A DNA stretch of 51,957 bases. It comes from an uncultured Bacteroidales bacterium. GTDB taxonomy: Bacteria; Bacteroidota; Bacteroidia; Bacteroidales; UBA932. The notes beneath the pieces are model-generated. The model did not search any database. It was not told the origin of the DNA and worked only from the letters and a program-made list of their open reading frames with translations. The DNA lies in contig CALUPD010000011.1 of NCBI GenBank assembly GCA_944322605.1, positions 1-51,957 of the forward strand, read 5' to 3'. The number at the start of each line of letters is the position of its first letter. Position 1 is the stretch's first letter. A program made the position numbers and the translations under genes. Positions 1-7,666 of this stretch are shown one piece after another.

Positions 1-157
1 CCTCGGCATAGCTTTCAAGCAAGCTTGGCGGAATATAAGAAAATCCGCAGGATATCTCCTGCGGATCGCTTGCGGGTTATTTCCGCTTCGCGGCAATAAC
101 CGCTGCGCCTCGGCATAGCTTTCAAGCGAGCTTGAAGCTCTGCACTCGGCTTGCGGG
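1..157. repeat. Degenerate repeat cluster downstream of kbl, running off the left edge
   Basis: The 157 bases after the kbl stop codon hold no gene. They consist of reiterated short units: the sequence around 1-30 is repeated in altered form at 112-142 (a shared block beginning CCTCGGCATAGCTTTCAAGC), and TTGCGGGTTATTT occurs at 70-82 and again at 151-163. The block contains hairpin-forming inverted repeats, such as AGCTTTCAAGC facing GCTTGAAGCT. The part from 89 onward is a near copy of a sequence at the end of smpB. Whether it acts as a terminator or is only a dispersed repeat cannot be told from the sequence. Confidence 0.7.
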
Positions 158-166
158 TTATTTTAT
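89..166 (-). repeat. 78-base dispersed repeat, copy 1 (3' end of kbl)
   Basis: This block matches 35809-35886 at 76 of 78 positions by eye. On the minus strand it starts with the last codons of kbl (ATA AAA TAA), so the stop codon lies inside the repeat. The other copy sits at exactly the same place relative to smpB. Internal inverted repeats could fold into hairpins in the 3' end of the transcript. Confidence 0.85.
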
Positions 167-1348
167 AACTCCCAATTCCTTTCCGATCTTGATGAAAGCG
201 GCTACGCACTTGTCAAGATGTTCTTTTTCGTGGCCAGCCGAAATCTGGACACGTATTCTTGCCTGGTCCTTAGGAACGACAGGATAGTAGAATCCGACTA
301 CGTATATTCCTTCATCAAGCAGTTTTGCAGCCATTTCCTGCGAAAGTTTCGCATCGTACAGCATCACTGCGCAAATTGCAGATTCGGTAGGCTTGATATC
401 GAAGCCGGCGTTTTTCATCTTGCCGATGAAATAATCCATGTTCGAATGAAGCTTGTCCTGAAGAGCGTTTGTTTCCGACATCATTTCGAACATCCTGATA
501 CCTGCTGCCGCAATCATAGGAGGAATAGAGTTAGAGAACAGGTAAGGACGTGAACGCTGCCTCAACATGGCTATGATTTCCTTCTTGCCTGTAGTAAATC
601 CGCCTACTGCGCCGCCGAATGCCTTGCCGAGAGTGCCGGTAAGTATTTCAATCTTGCCGCGAAGGTTGTACCTTTCGGTAGTGCCTCGTCCGGTCTTTCC
701 TACTACGCCTGCCGAATGGGATTCGTCCACCATGACCATCGCATTGTATTTTTCAGCAAGCTCGTGGATCTTGTCCAAAGGAGCCACATTGCCGTCCATT
801 GAGAACACGCCGTCAGTAACGATGATTCTGAACCTCTGAGCCTGAGCGAGCTGCAACTGTTTTTCAAGATCTTCCATGTCGGCATTGGCATAACGGTATC
901 TCTTAGCCTTGCAAAGCCTTACGCCGTCTATGATCGAAGCATGGTTCAACGAGTCTGAAATAATGGCGTCTTCTTCAGTAAGAAGAGGTTCGAAAACCCC
1001 GCCGTTCGCATCGAAACATGCAGCGTAAAGGATTGTATCTTCAGTGCCGAAGAATTCAGAAATCTTGGCTTCGAGCTGTTTGTGAAGATCCTGGGTTCCG
1101 CATATGAACCTCACGCTGGACATGCCGTATCCCCTTGAATCCATCGCCTTTTTAGCTGCTTCTATGAGTTCAGGGCTGTTTGCAAGTCCGAGATAGTTGT
1201 TGGCGCAGAAATTAAGTACTTCCTTGCCTGTGCTTACCTTTATCGCAGCCTGCTGCGCAGACGTGATAATTCTTTCTTCCTTATACAAACCCGCATTCTT
1301 TATGCCTTCGAGTTCTTTCTGTAGAAATGCTTGAAAATCCTTGTACAT
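158..1348 (-). CDS. kbl: Glycine C-acetyltransferase (2-amino-3-ketobutyrate CoA ligase)
   Basis: A 396-residue pyridoxal-phosphate enzyme of the alpha-oxoamine synthase family. It cleaves 2-amino-3-ketobutyrate with CoA to glycine and acetyl-CoA, the second step of threonine breakdown after threonine dehydrogenase. The length equals the usual family length. The region 200-250 shows the PLP-site sequence VMVDESHSAG and the Schiff-base lysine K242 in TGTLGKAFGG. The close relatives BioF and serine palmitoyltransferase share this fold, but the N-terminal and active-site sequence fits Kbl best. No threonine dehydrogenase gene is visible nearby. The gene is divergent from sdaA. A TATTTTTG -7 element lies about 45 bases upstream of the start. 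The last codons and the stop lie inside a dispersed repeat. Confidence 0.95.
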   Translation of the reverse strand: MYKDFQAFLQKELEGIKNAGLYKEERIITSAQQAAIKVSTGKEVLNFCANNYLGLANSPELIEAAKKAMDSRGYGMSSVRFICGTQDLHKQLEAKISEFFGTEDTILYAACFDANGGVFEPLLTEEDAIISDSLNHASIIDGVRLCKAKRYRYANADMEDLEKQLQLAQAQRFRIIVTDGVFSMDGNVAPLDKIHELAEKYNAMVMVDESHSAGVVGKTGRGTTERYNLRGKIEILTGTLGKAFGGAVGGFTTGKKEIIAMLRQRSRPYLFSNSIPPMIAAAGIRMFEMMSETNALQDKLHSNMDYFIGKMKNAGFDIKPTESAICAVMLYDAKLSQEMAAKLLDEGIYVVGFYYPVVPKDQARIRVQISAGHEKEHLDKCVAAFIKIGKELGVIK

Positions 1349-1392
1349 AATTAATATATTTTTTAGATATTTGCCTTCGTTAAATCGTATGG

Positions 1393-1400
1393 CAAAAATA
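1393..1400 (-). promoter_or_regulatory. Putative -7 promoter element of kbl
   Basis: TATTTTTG on the minus strand matches the Bacteroidota -7 consensus TAnnTTTG and would give a leader of roughly 35-40 bases. I see no convincing TTG element 19-21 bases upstream. Confidence 0.4.
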
Positions 1401-1514
1401 CGTCATAATTTTGAATATTATACTTGCCGCGCGATTTTTTTCATAATAAAAGGAAAACAGAAGATTGCAGGAAACACCCTCTGCCCGCAAGGCCCGGCAA
1501 TCAACCGCAAGCAT

Positions 1515-2714
1515 ATGGAAAGCATCACCGAAATTTTCAAAATTGGCAAAGGCCCGTCAAGCAGCCACACCATGGGGCCGAGAAAGGCGGCAATGCAATT
1601 CAAGGAAAAAAATCCTGACGCCGCCAAATACGAAGTCACGCTATACGGATCCTTGGCCTCTACCGGGAAAGGCCATATGACGGACAAGGCATTGAGCGAA
1701 GTATTAGGCTGCGACAAATGCGAAATCCTCTGGAAACCGCAGATTTTCCTGCCCGAACACCCTAACGGGATGAAATTCGAATCTTTCAGCAAAGACGGGA
1801 ACAGAACCGACAGCTGGACCACTTTCAGCATAGGCGGAGGAGACATAAGCGACACAGGCAAACGCAAGCCGAAAAAAAGGATATACCCGCACAGGAAAAT
1901 GCACGAAATCCTGAAATGGTGCCAGGAAAACGGCCGCACGTTCTGGGAATACGTAGAAATACACGAAGAGAAAGGAGTATGGGAATACCTCGAATACGTA
2001 TGGAAAATCATGCAGGCATCCATAGAAAGGGGCATTGAAAACGAAGGAGTAATACCCGGAGGGCTCAATCTCGGCAGGAAAGCGGCCTCGTTCCACATAA
2101 AAGCGAAAATGCTGCACGGCGGCATGCAGAAAAGGGCCCTCGCGTTCTCATACGCGCTCGCAGTGGCAGAAGAAAACGCGTCAGGCGGAGAAATAGTGAC
2201 CGCTCCCACATGCGGTTCCTGCGGAGTGGTGCCGGCGGCATTGTATTCCAATTTCAGGCAGGAAGACTTTTCCGAAAAAAGGATAATCCACGCCCTCGCC
2301 ACGGCCGGGCTCATCGGGAACATAGTAAAGACCAATGCTTCCATTTCCGGAGCGGAAGTAGGATGCCAGGGTGAAATAGGAACGGCCTGCGCGATGGCGG
2401 CAGGCGCGTGCGTGCAGCTTCTCGGCGGGACACAGGCGCAAATCGAATACGGGGCATCTATCGGCATCGAACACTTTCTCGGACTCACATGCGATCCCGT
2501 AAAAGGGCTGGTGCAGATTCCATGCATCGAAAGAAACGCATTCGCTGCCGCAAGGGCGATAGACGCCCAGGTCTATTCCCTGCTTTCGGACGGAACGCAC
2601 CGCGTAAGCTTCGACATGGTAACCGAAGTGATGAAGCGCACCGGGCACGACCTTCCGAGCCTCTACAAGGAAACCGCAGGAGGCGGGCTTGCCGAACTGA
2701 TGAGCGGAGAATAG
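1515..2714 (+). CDS. sdaA: L-serine ammonia-lyase (iron-sulfur type, single chain)
   Basis: L-serine dehydratase converting serine to pyruvate and ammonia. The frame is open from 1341, but homology starts with MESITEIFKIGKGPSSSHTM at 1515, giving 399 residues, the usual single-chain length. The beta-type domain is first (motif GPSSSHTMGP). The alpha-type catalytic domain follows, with TAPTCGSCGVVPA, GCQGEIGTACAMAAG and LTCDPVKGLVQIPCIERNA. The cysteines in GCQ, LTC and IPC are those expected to bind the oxygen-sensitive 4Fe-4S cluster that activates the serine hydroxyl. TAPTCGSCG carries cysteines where many relatives have N and A. The gene is divergent from kbl, so two amino-acid catabolic genes share one upstream region. 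I see no good promoter match. Confidence 0.93.
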   Translation: MESITEIFKIGKGPSSSHTMGPRKAAMQFKEKNPDAAKYEVTLYGSLASTGKGHMTDKALSEVLGCDKCEILWKPQIFLPEHPNGMKFESFSKDGNRTDSWTTFSIGGGDISDTGKRKPKKRIYPHRKMHEILKWCQENGRTFWEYVEIHEEKGVWEYLEYVWKIMQASIERGIENEGVIPGGLNLGRKAASFHIKAKMLHGGMQKRALAFSYALAVAEENASGGEIVTAPTCGSCGVVPAALYSNFRQEDFSEKRIIHALATAGLIGNIVKTNASISGAEVGCQGEIGTACAMAAGACVQLLGGTQAQIEYGASIGIEHFLGLTCDPVKGLVQIPCIERNAFAAARAIDAQVYSLLSDGTHRVSFDMVTEVMKRTGHDLPSLYKETAGGGLAELMSGE

Positions 2715-2914
2715 CCTCGCCTCGTCTTACCTTGCACTGACCGCCCGGCACCGTACAACGCAAAACTCTTGGCATGAATGCCATAGCCGTACAAAAGCCT
2801 CGAATTTGAAAACAGGCATGCCCGTCCGCAAAAGATAAAATAGCCTGTTTCAAAAAAAAGCATTAATTTAGCAAACGGAATACGATTGAATTATTAACTA
2901 ATATATTTTAAATT

Positions 2915-3232
2915 ATGGCATTAGAAATAAACGACTCCAATTTCGAAGAATTGGTAACAAAATCTGACAAGCCAGTAATGCTTGACTTTTGGGCTACATG
3001 GTGCGGCCCTTGCAAAGCCATTTCCCCTATCGTGGACGAACTCGCAAAAGAATTCGAAGGAAAGGCTGTTGTAGCAAAATGCAACGTGGACTCATCCACA
3101 GACCTCCCTATAAAATTCGGAGTAAGGAATATCCCTACCATCCTGTTCTTCAAGAACGGAGAATTAAAGGACAAATTGGTCGGTTCGACAACCAAAGCCG
3201 TCCTGACTGAAAAATTGAATTCCCTGCTCTAA
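2915..3232 (+). CDS. trxA: Thioredoxin
   Basis: A 105-residue cytoplasmic thioredoxin, with no signal peptide. It keeps the redox site W-C-G-P-C-K with cysteines 30 and 33, the buried Asp24, and the cis-proline segment NIPTILFF. It reduces protein disulfides and depends on a thioredoxin reductase that is not in this window. The length is exactly that of the family. The start is preceded by an A/T-rich leader without a Shine-Dalgarno sequence. A strong terminator follows at 3246, so the gene is probably transcribed alone. Confidence 0.97.
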   Translation: MALEINDSNFEELVTKSDKPVMLDFWATWCGPCKAISPIVDELAKEFEGKAVVAKCNVDSSTDLPIKFGVRNIPTILFFKNGELKDKLVGSTTKAVLTEKLNSLL

Positions 3233-3245
3233 AAATACGCATTCC

Positions 3246-3280
3246 GCCGTGCCGGGCGCAAGCATCCGGCGCGGCTTTTT
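3246..3280 (+). terminator. Rho-independent terminator after trxA
   Basis: GCCGTGCCGG (3246-3255) pairs with CCGGCGCGGC (3266-3275) through ten base pairs, one of them G-T. A run of five T follows. It lies 13 bases after the trxA stop. Confidence 0.8.
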
Positions 3281-3400
3281 CAAAAGCCAGAATCGCAGAT
3301 TCCGGGAGCGCATGGGAACAGCATGATCCGGCTCCGGTCCACGATGCGGCAACTGCAATTCGGCATTCCACCCTAATCATTAACCATAACATCTGACAGC

Positions 3401-4024
3401 ATGAAAAGAACGATTTTAATACTCATCGCATTATTGAGTGCCGTCTGCCTCAACGCCCAGGTAAGGTTCGGGATAAAAGGCGGAGTAAATTTCAACTCCA
3501 TGTCGGATTTGAAAGTGGAAGATTTTAAAGCGTCATTCAACAACAGGACAGGATTCAACGCCGGAGTGCTCGTGCAGGCAAAAATCCCCGGAATAGGCCT
3601 TTCGTTCCAGCCCGAATTGCTCTACACGTCCAAAGGCGGGACAATGAACGGGTCATCTCTTATGAACGATGAGATGGTCAACATGAGGATGGACTACCTG
3701 CAACTGCCTGTAAACATCCAGTGGGGAATCGACCTGCTGCTGTTCAGGCCTTATATAGAAGTATCCCCTTATGTAGCCTATGCGGTAGGAAAATTCAATG
3801 ACATCAAGAATATGGAATGGGATAATTTCAACAGGTTCGACTACGGGATAGGAGTCGGCATAGGAGTCGAAATATGGAAATTCCAGATATCAGGACGGTA
3901 TTCATGGTCATTGGGAAAATTGGCTGATTTCAGAGACATAGAAGGAATCGGCGACTACCTCGACAAGAACGTAAAAGGAGCCAAGCTGAGAGGTTTCGAA
4001 CTCTCGCTCGCATTCTTATTCTGA
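3401..4024 (+). CDS. Outer-membrane beta-barrel protein, PorT-like family
   Basis: A 207-residue secreted protein. The N-terminus MKRTILILIALLSAVCLNAQ is a signal peptide ending at LNA-Q. The mature part has alternating hydrophobic strands with many Gly and aromatic residues (RFGIKGGVNFNSM at the first strand, GIGVGIGVEIWKFQISGRYSW late). It ends in a phenylalanine (SLAFLF), as barrel proteins do for outer-membrane insertion. This fits the small eight-stranded barrel family named after PorT in Bacteroidota. The specific function is unknown. A GC-rich hairpin and the polyprenyl synthase gene follow closely. Confidence 0.8.
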   Translation: MKRTILILIALLSAVCLNAQVRFGIKGGVNFNSMSDLKVEDFKASFNNRTGFNAGVLVQAKIPGIGLSFQPELLYTSKGGTMNGSSLMNDEMVNMRMDYLQLPVNIQWGIDLLLFRPYIEVSPYVAYAVGKFNDIKNMEWDNFNRFDYGIGVGIGVEIWKFQISGRYSWSLGKLADFRDIEGIGDYLDKNVKGAKLRGFELSLAFLF

Positions 4025-4030
4025 CACCGA

Positions 4031-4062
4031 CAGGCAGGGCTTCCGACAAAACGCCCTGCCTG
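4031..4062 (+). terminator. GC-rich hairpin between the barrel gene and the polyprenyl synthase gene
   Basis: CAGGCAGGGC (4031-4040) pairs perfectly with GCCCTGCCTG (4053-4062). It is followed by ATTAAAAA rather than a T-run, so it is a weak terminator or an mRNA 3'-end stabiliser in the plus direction. It lies 17 bases before the next start codon. Confidence 0.4.
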
Positions 4063-4079
4063 ATTAAAAACCAAAGCGG

Positions 4080-5042
4080 ATGAGCATATTCAAAGATATA
4101 ATTAGCCATTTGGGAAATTCATGGAACGATTTCGAAGCGCAGATGAGACTGACACTTGCAAGCGACGTGAATCTTCTCAATGCCATAAACGACTATCTTT
4201 TAAAAAACAGCGGAAAGAAAATAAGGCCGGCAATCACGCTTTTATGCGCCGAAGCGACTGGCGGAATCAATGCAGACGCCGTAAAATGCGCCGCCGTTGT
4301 CGAAATGCTCCATACCGCCACTCTGCTGCATGACGATGTAGCTGACAACTCGGGACTCAGAAGGGGAGTTCCGACGGTAATGAACCTCTATTCCCCGGCA
4401 TCATCCATACTTGCAGGCGACTATTGGCTGTCAAAGGCATTGGAGCTATTGACCGAAATATCCACGTCAGGAATAATAAAGGAATTCACAATAGCCGTAC
4501 AGAAATTGGCCGAAGGGGAAATGTTCCAAATGGAAAAGGCGACAGTCCTCGACACTACAGAAGAAGATTATTTCAAGATAATCGGCAATAAGACTTCCAG
4601 CCTTTTCGTAGCCCCTATCCGTAGCGCGGCCATGACGAACGGTTCTTCGGAAGAAACCGCAACAGCCCTCACGGCCTATGCCGAAAACATCGGCGCGGCT
4701 TTCCAGATAAGAGACGACATTTTCGACTATTCTCCGGAGCTGAGGACAGGCAAAATGTCAGGAACGGATATCCGTGAACACAAGATCACGCTGCCGCTTA
4801 TCGGAGCAATACGAAACAGCGGCCGTTCAGACATACTTGACGACTTCTCTTCGATGAAAGAAGACATGCTGGTAGGAAAAATTACCGAATTCGTCATAGC
4901 GAACGACGGAATAGGCTATGCCCAGTCAAAGCTCGAAGAATGCATACGCGCCGCCATTGAAGCATTGGCCGTCCTTCCTTGCTCTGAAGCCAAAGACTAT
5001 CTTGAAAAAATCGCCATTTACCTGAAAACAAGGAAATCCTGA
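4080..5042 (+). CDS. All-trans polyprenyl diphosphate synthase
   Basis: A 320-residue isoprenoid chain-elongating enzyme that adds isopentenyl diphosphate units to an allylic primer. Both aspartate-rich Mg-binding motifs are present: HDDVADN (Asp85, Asp86) and RDDIFDY (Asp212, Asp213, Asp216). KKIRP near residue 47 and GDYWLSKA near 113 are also family features. The spacing of the first motif and the overall length fit the long-chain (octaprenyl type, IspB-like) enzymes that make menaquinone side chains. Product length cannot be read with certainty, and farnesyl or geranylgeranyl synthases share these motifs. It follows the barrel gene after 55 bases containing a hairpin, so it may have its own leader. 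Confidence 0.88.
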   Translation: MSIFKDIISHLGNSWNDFEAQMRLTLASDVNLLNAINDYLLKNSGKKIRPAITLLCAEATGGINADAVKCAAVVEMLHTATLLHDDVADNSGLRRGVPTVMNLYSPASSILAGDYWLSKALELLTEISTSGIIKEFTIAVQKLAEGEMFQMEKATVLDTTEEDYFKIIGNKTSSLFVAPIRSAAMTNGSSEETATALTAYAENIGAAFQIRDDIFDYSPELRTGKMSGTDIREHKITLPLIGAIRNSGRSDILDDFSSMKEDMLVGKITEFVIANDGIGYAQSKLEECIRAAIEALAVLPCSEAKDYLEKIAIYLKTRKS

Positions 5043-5154
5043 CAGCACGGCAGGAGATGGCAGGCAGTCCGGACAAAATGCCTCCTTTGCGGCAAAAAGC
5101 CATTATCGCATTTCAAAAACCATATCGCAAATTATATCCTTATATCTGACACCG

Positions 5155-5874
5155 CTACCTCTCCCATTGGTCTGGATTCCAGGCAGGATCTTTCAAAGAG
5201 GCCGCATCGCTGCCCGGTTCGAAAGACAGGAAAGTTATCGGAATGCCCTGCCTCAGGTAGTTGGACTCGTAAAAAGTCTTGATGGACAGAATATCGTCGG
5301 CTTTTTTCTCGCCGTATATGTCCTTGCAGCAATCCAATATCCTCATCCCGTTCTGCTCGGCCATGGCAAGGGAATATTCATGCAGGTAGCGGCTGTCTGT
5401 CTTGAGGTTGATTACTCCGCCTGGCCGGAGAAAGCTCATGTACCTCTTTATGAACATCGGATTGGTCAGCCTTTTCCTGTCCCTCCCGATCTGCGGATCG
5501 GCGAATGTTATCCATATGGAAGAAATCTCGTCCTTGCCGAACACCGATTCTATGAATTCTATCCTGCACCGCAGGAAAACCGCGTTTGGAAGCCCGGTTT
5601 CTTCGACATATTTCGCGCCTTTCCAAAGCCTTGCCCCCTTTATGTCTATTCCGATGAAATTCCTGTCAGGATATTTTTCCGCCAACGCCACGGTGTATTC
5701 TCCCTTGCCGCAGCCGAGTTCCACAGTTATGGGGTTGGTATTACGGAATACCTTTTCATGCCAATTGCCTTTCAGATAGTAATCCTTTCCGAACACTTCT
5801 TCGAGCTTAGGCTGGAAAAGGCACTTGAAAGTCTCGTTTTCCCTGAATTTGCGCAATTTGTCTTTTCCGCTCAT
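5155..5874 (-). CDS. trmB: tRNA (guanine-N7-)-methyltransferase
   Basis: A 239-residue SAM-dependent enzyme that makes m7G46 in the variable loop of tRNAs. The SAM-binding motif ELGCGKGEYTVALA lies at residues 52-65, followed by NFIGIDIKGARLWKGA. The catalytic block ITFADPQIGRDRKRLTNP takes the place of the FPDPWPKKRH sequence of better-known TrmB proteins, a variation common in Bacteroidota. It is the second gene of an operon with ricT, whose stop is only 6 bases upstream. Confidence 0.92.
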   Translation of the reverse strand: MSGKDKLRKFRENETFKCLFQPKLEEVFGKDYYLKGNWHEKVFRNTNPITVELGCGKGEYTVALAEKYPDRNFIGIDIKGARLWKGAKYVEETGLPNAVFLRCRIEFIESVFGKDEISSIWITFADPQIGRDRKRLTNPMFIKRYMSFLRPGGVINLKTDSRYLHEYSLAMAEQNGMRILDCCKDIYGEKKADDILSIKTFYESNYLRQGIPITFLSFEPGSDAASLKDPAWNPDQWER

Positions 5875-5880
5875 GCCGTA

Positions 5881-7386
5881 CTATTCTACTTTGATTGAAG
5901 ATTCCGCATCCGCCTGGTTCGATGGACGGGCATTGCCGCGCGGCCTGCCGCCATCACGCCTGCCGCCGTCCTGGTCGCGGTTCTTTCCTTTGAAATTGTT
6001 CTTGTTGTATCTGCCTCCGTTCCTGTTTCTTCCTTTTTCCTGCCTGCTGTCGGAGCGCATAGGGTTCACGTCATGGCGTCTGCCCGGATTTTCAGAAGCC
6101 TCGTCCCGAACCGGTGCCGCCGCTTCCGCCGATGGCTCCGCTCCGGATGCCGGTTCCTGCCTCATCGCTGCGCTTTCCGCAGGCTTCGCGTTGTCGCGGG
6201 AAGGGCGCGGCCTTTCTTTCTTGCGGCCGTTTTTCTTCTTTTTCCTGGACTTGTCTTCATCGAACCTCGAAATGCTGCCTTCCCCTACCGCGCTCATGAA
6301 CTCGTTTTCCGATGTTTCATCATTCCTTATCAAGGAGACAGGCCTTACTCCAGACCTGTTCATTTTTATGATCTTTTCCACATCGGATGCATTAAGAGGG
6401 TGCATGTTGGCCATGCTGTTGGGATCATATGAAAACCACATCACTCCTTTGAGCGTATCGGTCTTGACCAGATATGCAGGGCCGTCTTCGAATTCGAGAG
6501 GCCCGTTCACCTTAGGCAGGCTCTTATGCGCGTCTATGTATACGGCAGCCTCGTAATTGATGCAGCATTTCAATTTCCCGCATTGGCCTGCAAGCCGCTG
6601 CGGATTGAGCGAAAGGTCCTGGCACTTGGCGGAAATAGTCGTTATGGACTTGAATTCCGACATGAACCTCGAACAGCACAACGGCTGCCCGCACGCGCCT
6701 ATGCCCCCTATCAGGCCCGCTTCCTGCCTTGCCCCTATCTGCTTCATCTCTATCCTTATGCGGAACTGTTCGACAAATACCTTGATAAGCTGCCTGAAAT
6801 CGACCCGTTCGTCAGCTATGTAATAAAATATGGCCTTGGTCCCGTCTCCCTGGAATTCGACATCGCCGATTTTCATGTTAAGGCCCATGCCGGCAGCTAT
6901 CTGGCGGGCGCGTATCATCGTCTCGTATTCCCGCCCTATCGCCTCCTGCCAGCGTTCTATGTCCAAAGTCTTTGCTTTCCTGTAAATCCTTTTGAACTCG
7001 TATTCGTCAGGATTTATCTTATGCCTTTTCAGCTGCCTGTCGACCACCGCACCTGTCAAAGTGACTATGCCGACATCATGCCCGGTAGCCGCTTCTACCA
7101 CGACTATGTCTCCTTCCCTTATCATCTGGTTCGTGGCATTCCTGTAAAAGCCTTTCCTCGTATTCTTGAACCTGACCTCGACTATGTTCCTTTCATTCAC
7201 CGGGCTTATGTCTCCAAGCCAGTCGAAGGCCGCCAATTTGCACGCCCCTATGTCATAACGGCACAAAAGCTCGCCGTTCTGCTTTCTCCTGGTCGTACAT
7301 CCTCTTAGATAATCGTATTTTATATCTTTAGCATCCATATCCTGTCCATTTGCCGCAGCCTGCATGGCATTTCCCGCGAAAGGCAA
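5881..7386 (-). CDS. ricT: PSP1-domain protein of the RicT family
   Basis: A 501-residue protein of the YaaT/RicT (PSP1) family. In Bacillus, RicT joins RicA and RicF in an iron-sulfur complex that affects RNA processing. Cysteine-rich motifs are plain: GACGQPLCCSRFM and KCQDLSLNPQRLAGQC followed by GKLKCCINYE, plus an N-terminal pair (RGCTT, LLCRYDIGACKL). Roughly the last 130 residues are a low-complexity basic tail rich in K, R, G and N, which is probably disordered and may bind RNA. Relatives without this tail are about 300-400 residues. The start could also be M8 or M17 (MDAKDIKYDYL). A perfect -7 element lies 29 bases upstream of the annotated start. In many bacteria this family sits beside holB, but here holB is 40 kb away. 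Confidence 0.85.
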   Translation of the reverse strand: MPFAGNAMQAAANGQDMDAKDIKYDYLRGCTTRRKQNGELLCRYDIGACKLAAFDWLGDISPVNERNIVEVRFKNTRKGFYRNATNQMIREGDIVVVEAATGHDVGIVTLTGAVVDRQLKRHKINPDEYEFKRIYRKAKTLDIERWQEAIGREYETMIRARQIAAGMGLNMKIGDVEFQGDGTKAIFYYIADERVDFRQLIKVFVEQFRIRIEMKQIGARQEAGLIGGIGACGQPLCCSRFMSEFKSITTISAKCQDLSLNPQRLAGQCGKLKCCINYEAAVYIDAHKSLPKVNGPLEFEDGPAYLVKTDTLKGVMWFSYDPNSMANMHPLNASDVEKIIKMNRSGVRPVSLIRNDETSENEFMSAVGEGSISRFDEDKSRKKKKNGRKKERPRPSRDNAKPAESAAMRQEPASGAEPSAEAAAPVRDEASENPGRRHDVNPMRSDSRQEKGRNRNGGRYNKNNFKGKNRDQDGGRRDGGRPRGNARPSNQADAESSIKVE

Positions 7387-7414
7387 CGCCGCATCGCTGC
7401 TTAAACTTAACTTG

Positions 7415-7422
7415 CAAAGATA
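7415..7422 (-). promoter_or_regulatory. -7 promoter element of ricT-trmB
   Basis: TATCTTTG on the minus strand matches TAnnTTTG. The upstream element at the expected distance is only ATG-like, so the -33 match is weak. Confidence 0.5.
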
Positions 7423-7611
7423 GTTATAATATTTCAGATTACATCCTGCATATTGACGTCATGGCCGCAAACCGCAAAAAGCCGCACGCATTTGCACAGA
7501 AACGCGGTTCCTGAAGCCTGCCGCCCGCGCATGGCAAAAGGGCATATATCCGCTTCCATCATCTCCTGCACAGTCTCCAAGCCATGCCGTAACGCCGCTT
7601 TTCACCGGCAA

Positions 7612-7641
7612 TTGAAAATAAAAACCAATGCATTATCTTTG
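7612..7641 (+). promoter_or_regulatory. Bacteroidota-type promoter of the CDF transporter
   Basis: TTG at 7612-7614, a 19-base spacer, then TATCTTTG at 7634-7641. Transcription should start near 7648. This rules out the upstream in-frame ATG at 7628 and supports the ATG at 7667. Confidence 0.65.
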
Positions 7642-7666
7642 CCGGAGCAAATACGGATTCACGCAA

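Noticed and set aside
1418..2527. Long minus-strand open frame opposite sdaA
   Set aside because: It is a shadow of the sdaA codons: Cys/Pro/Ser-rich, with no domain or sensible start, whereas the plus strand has all the serine dehydratase motifs.
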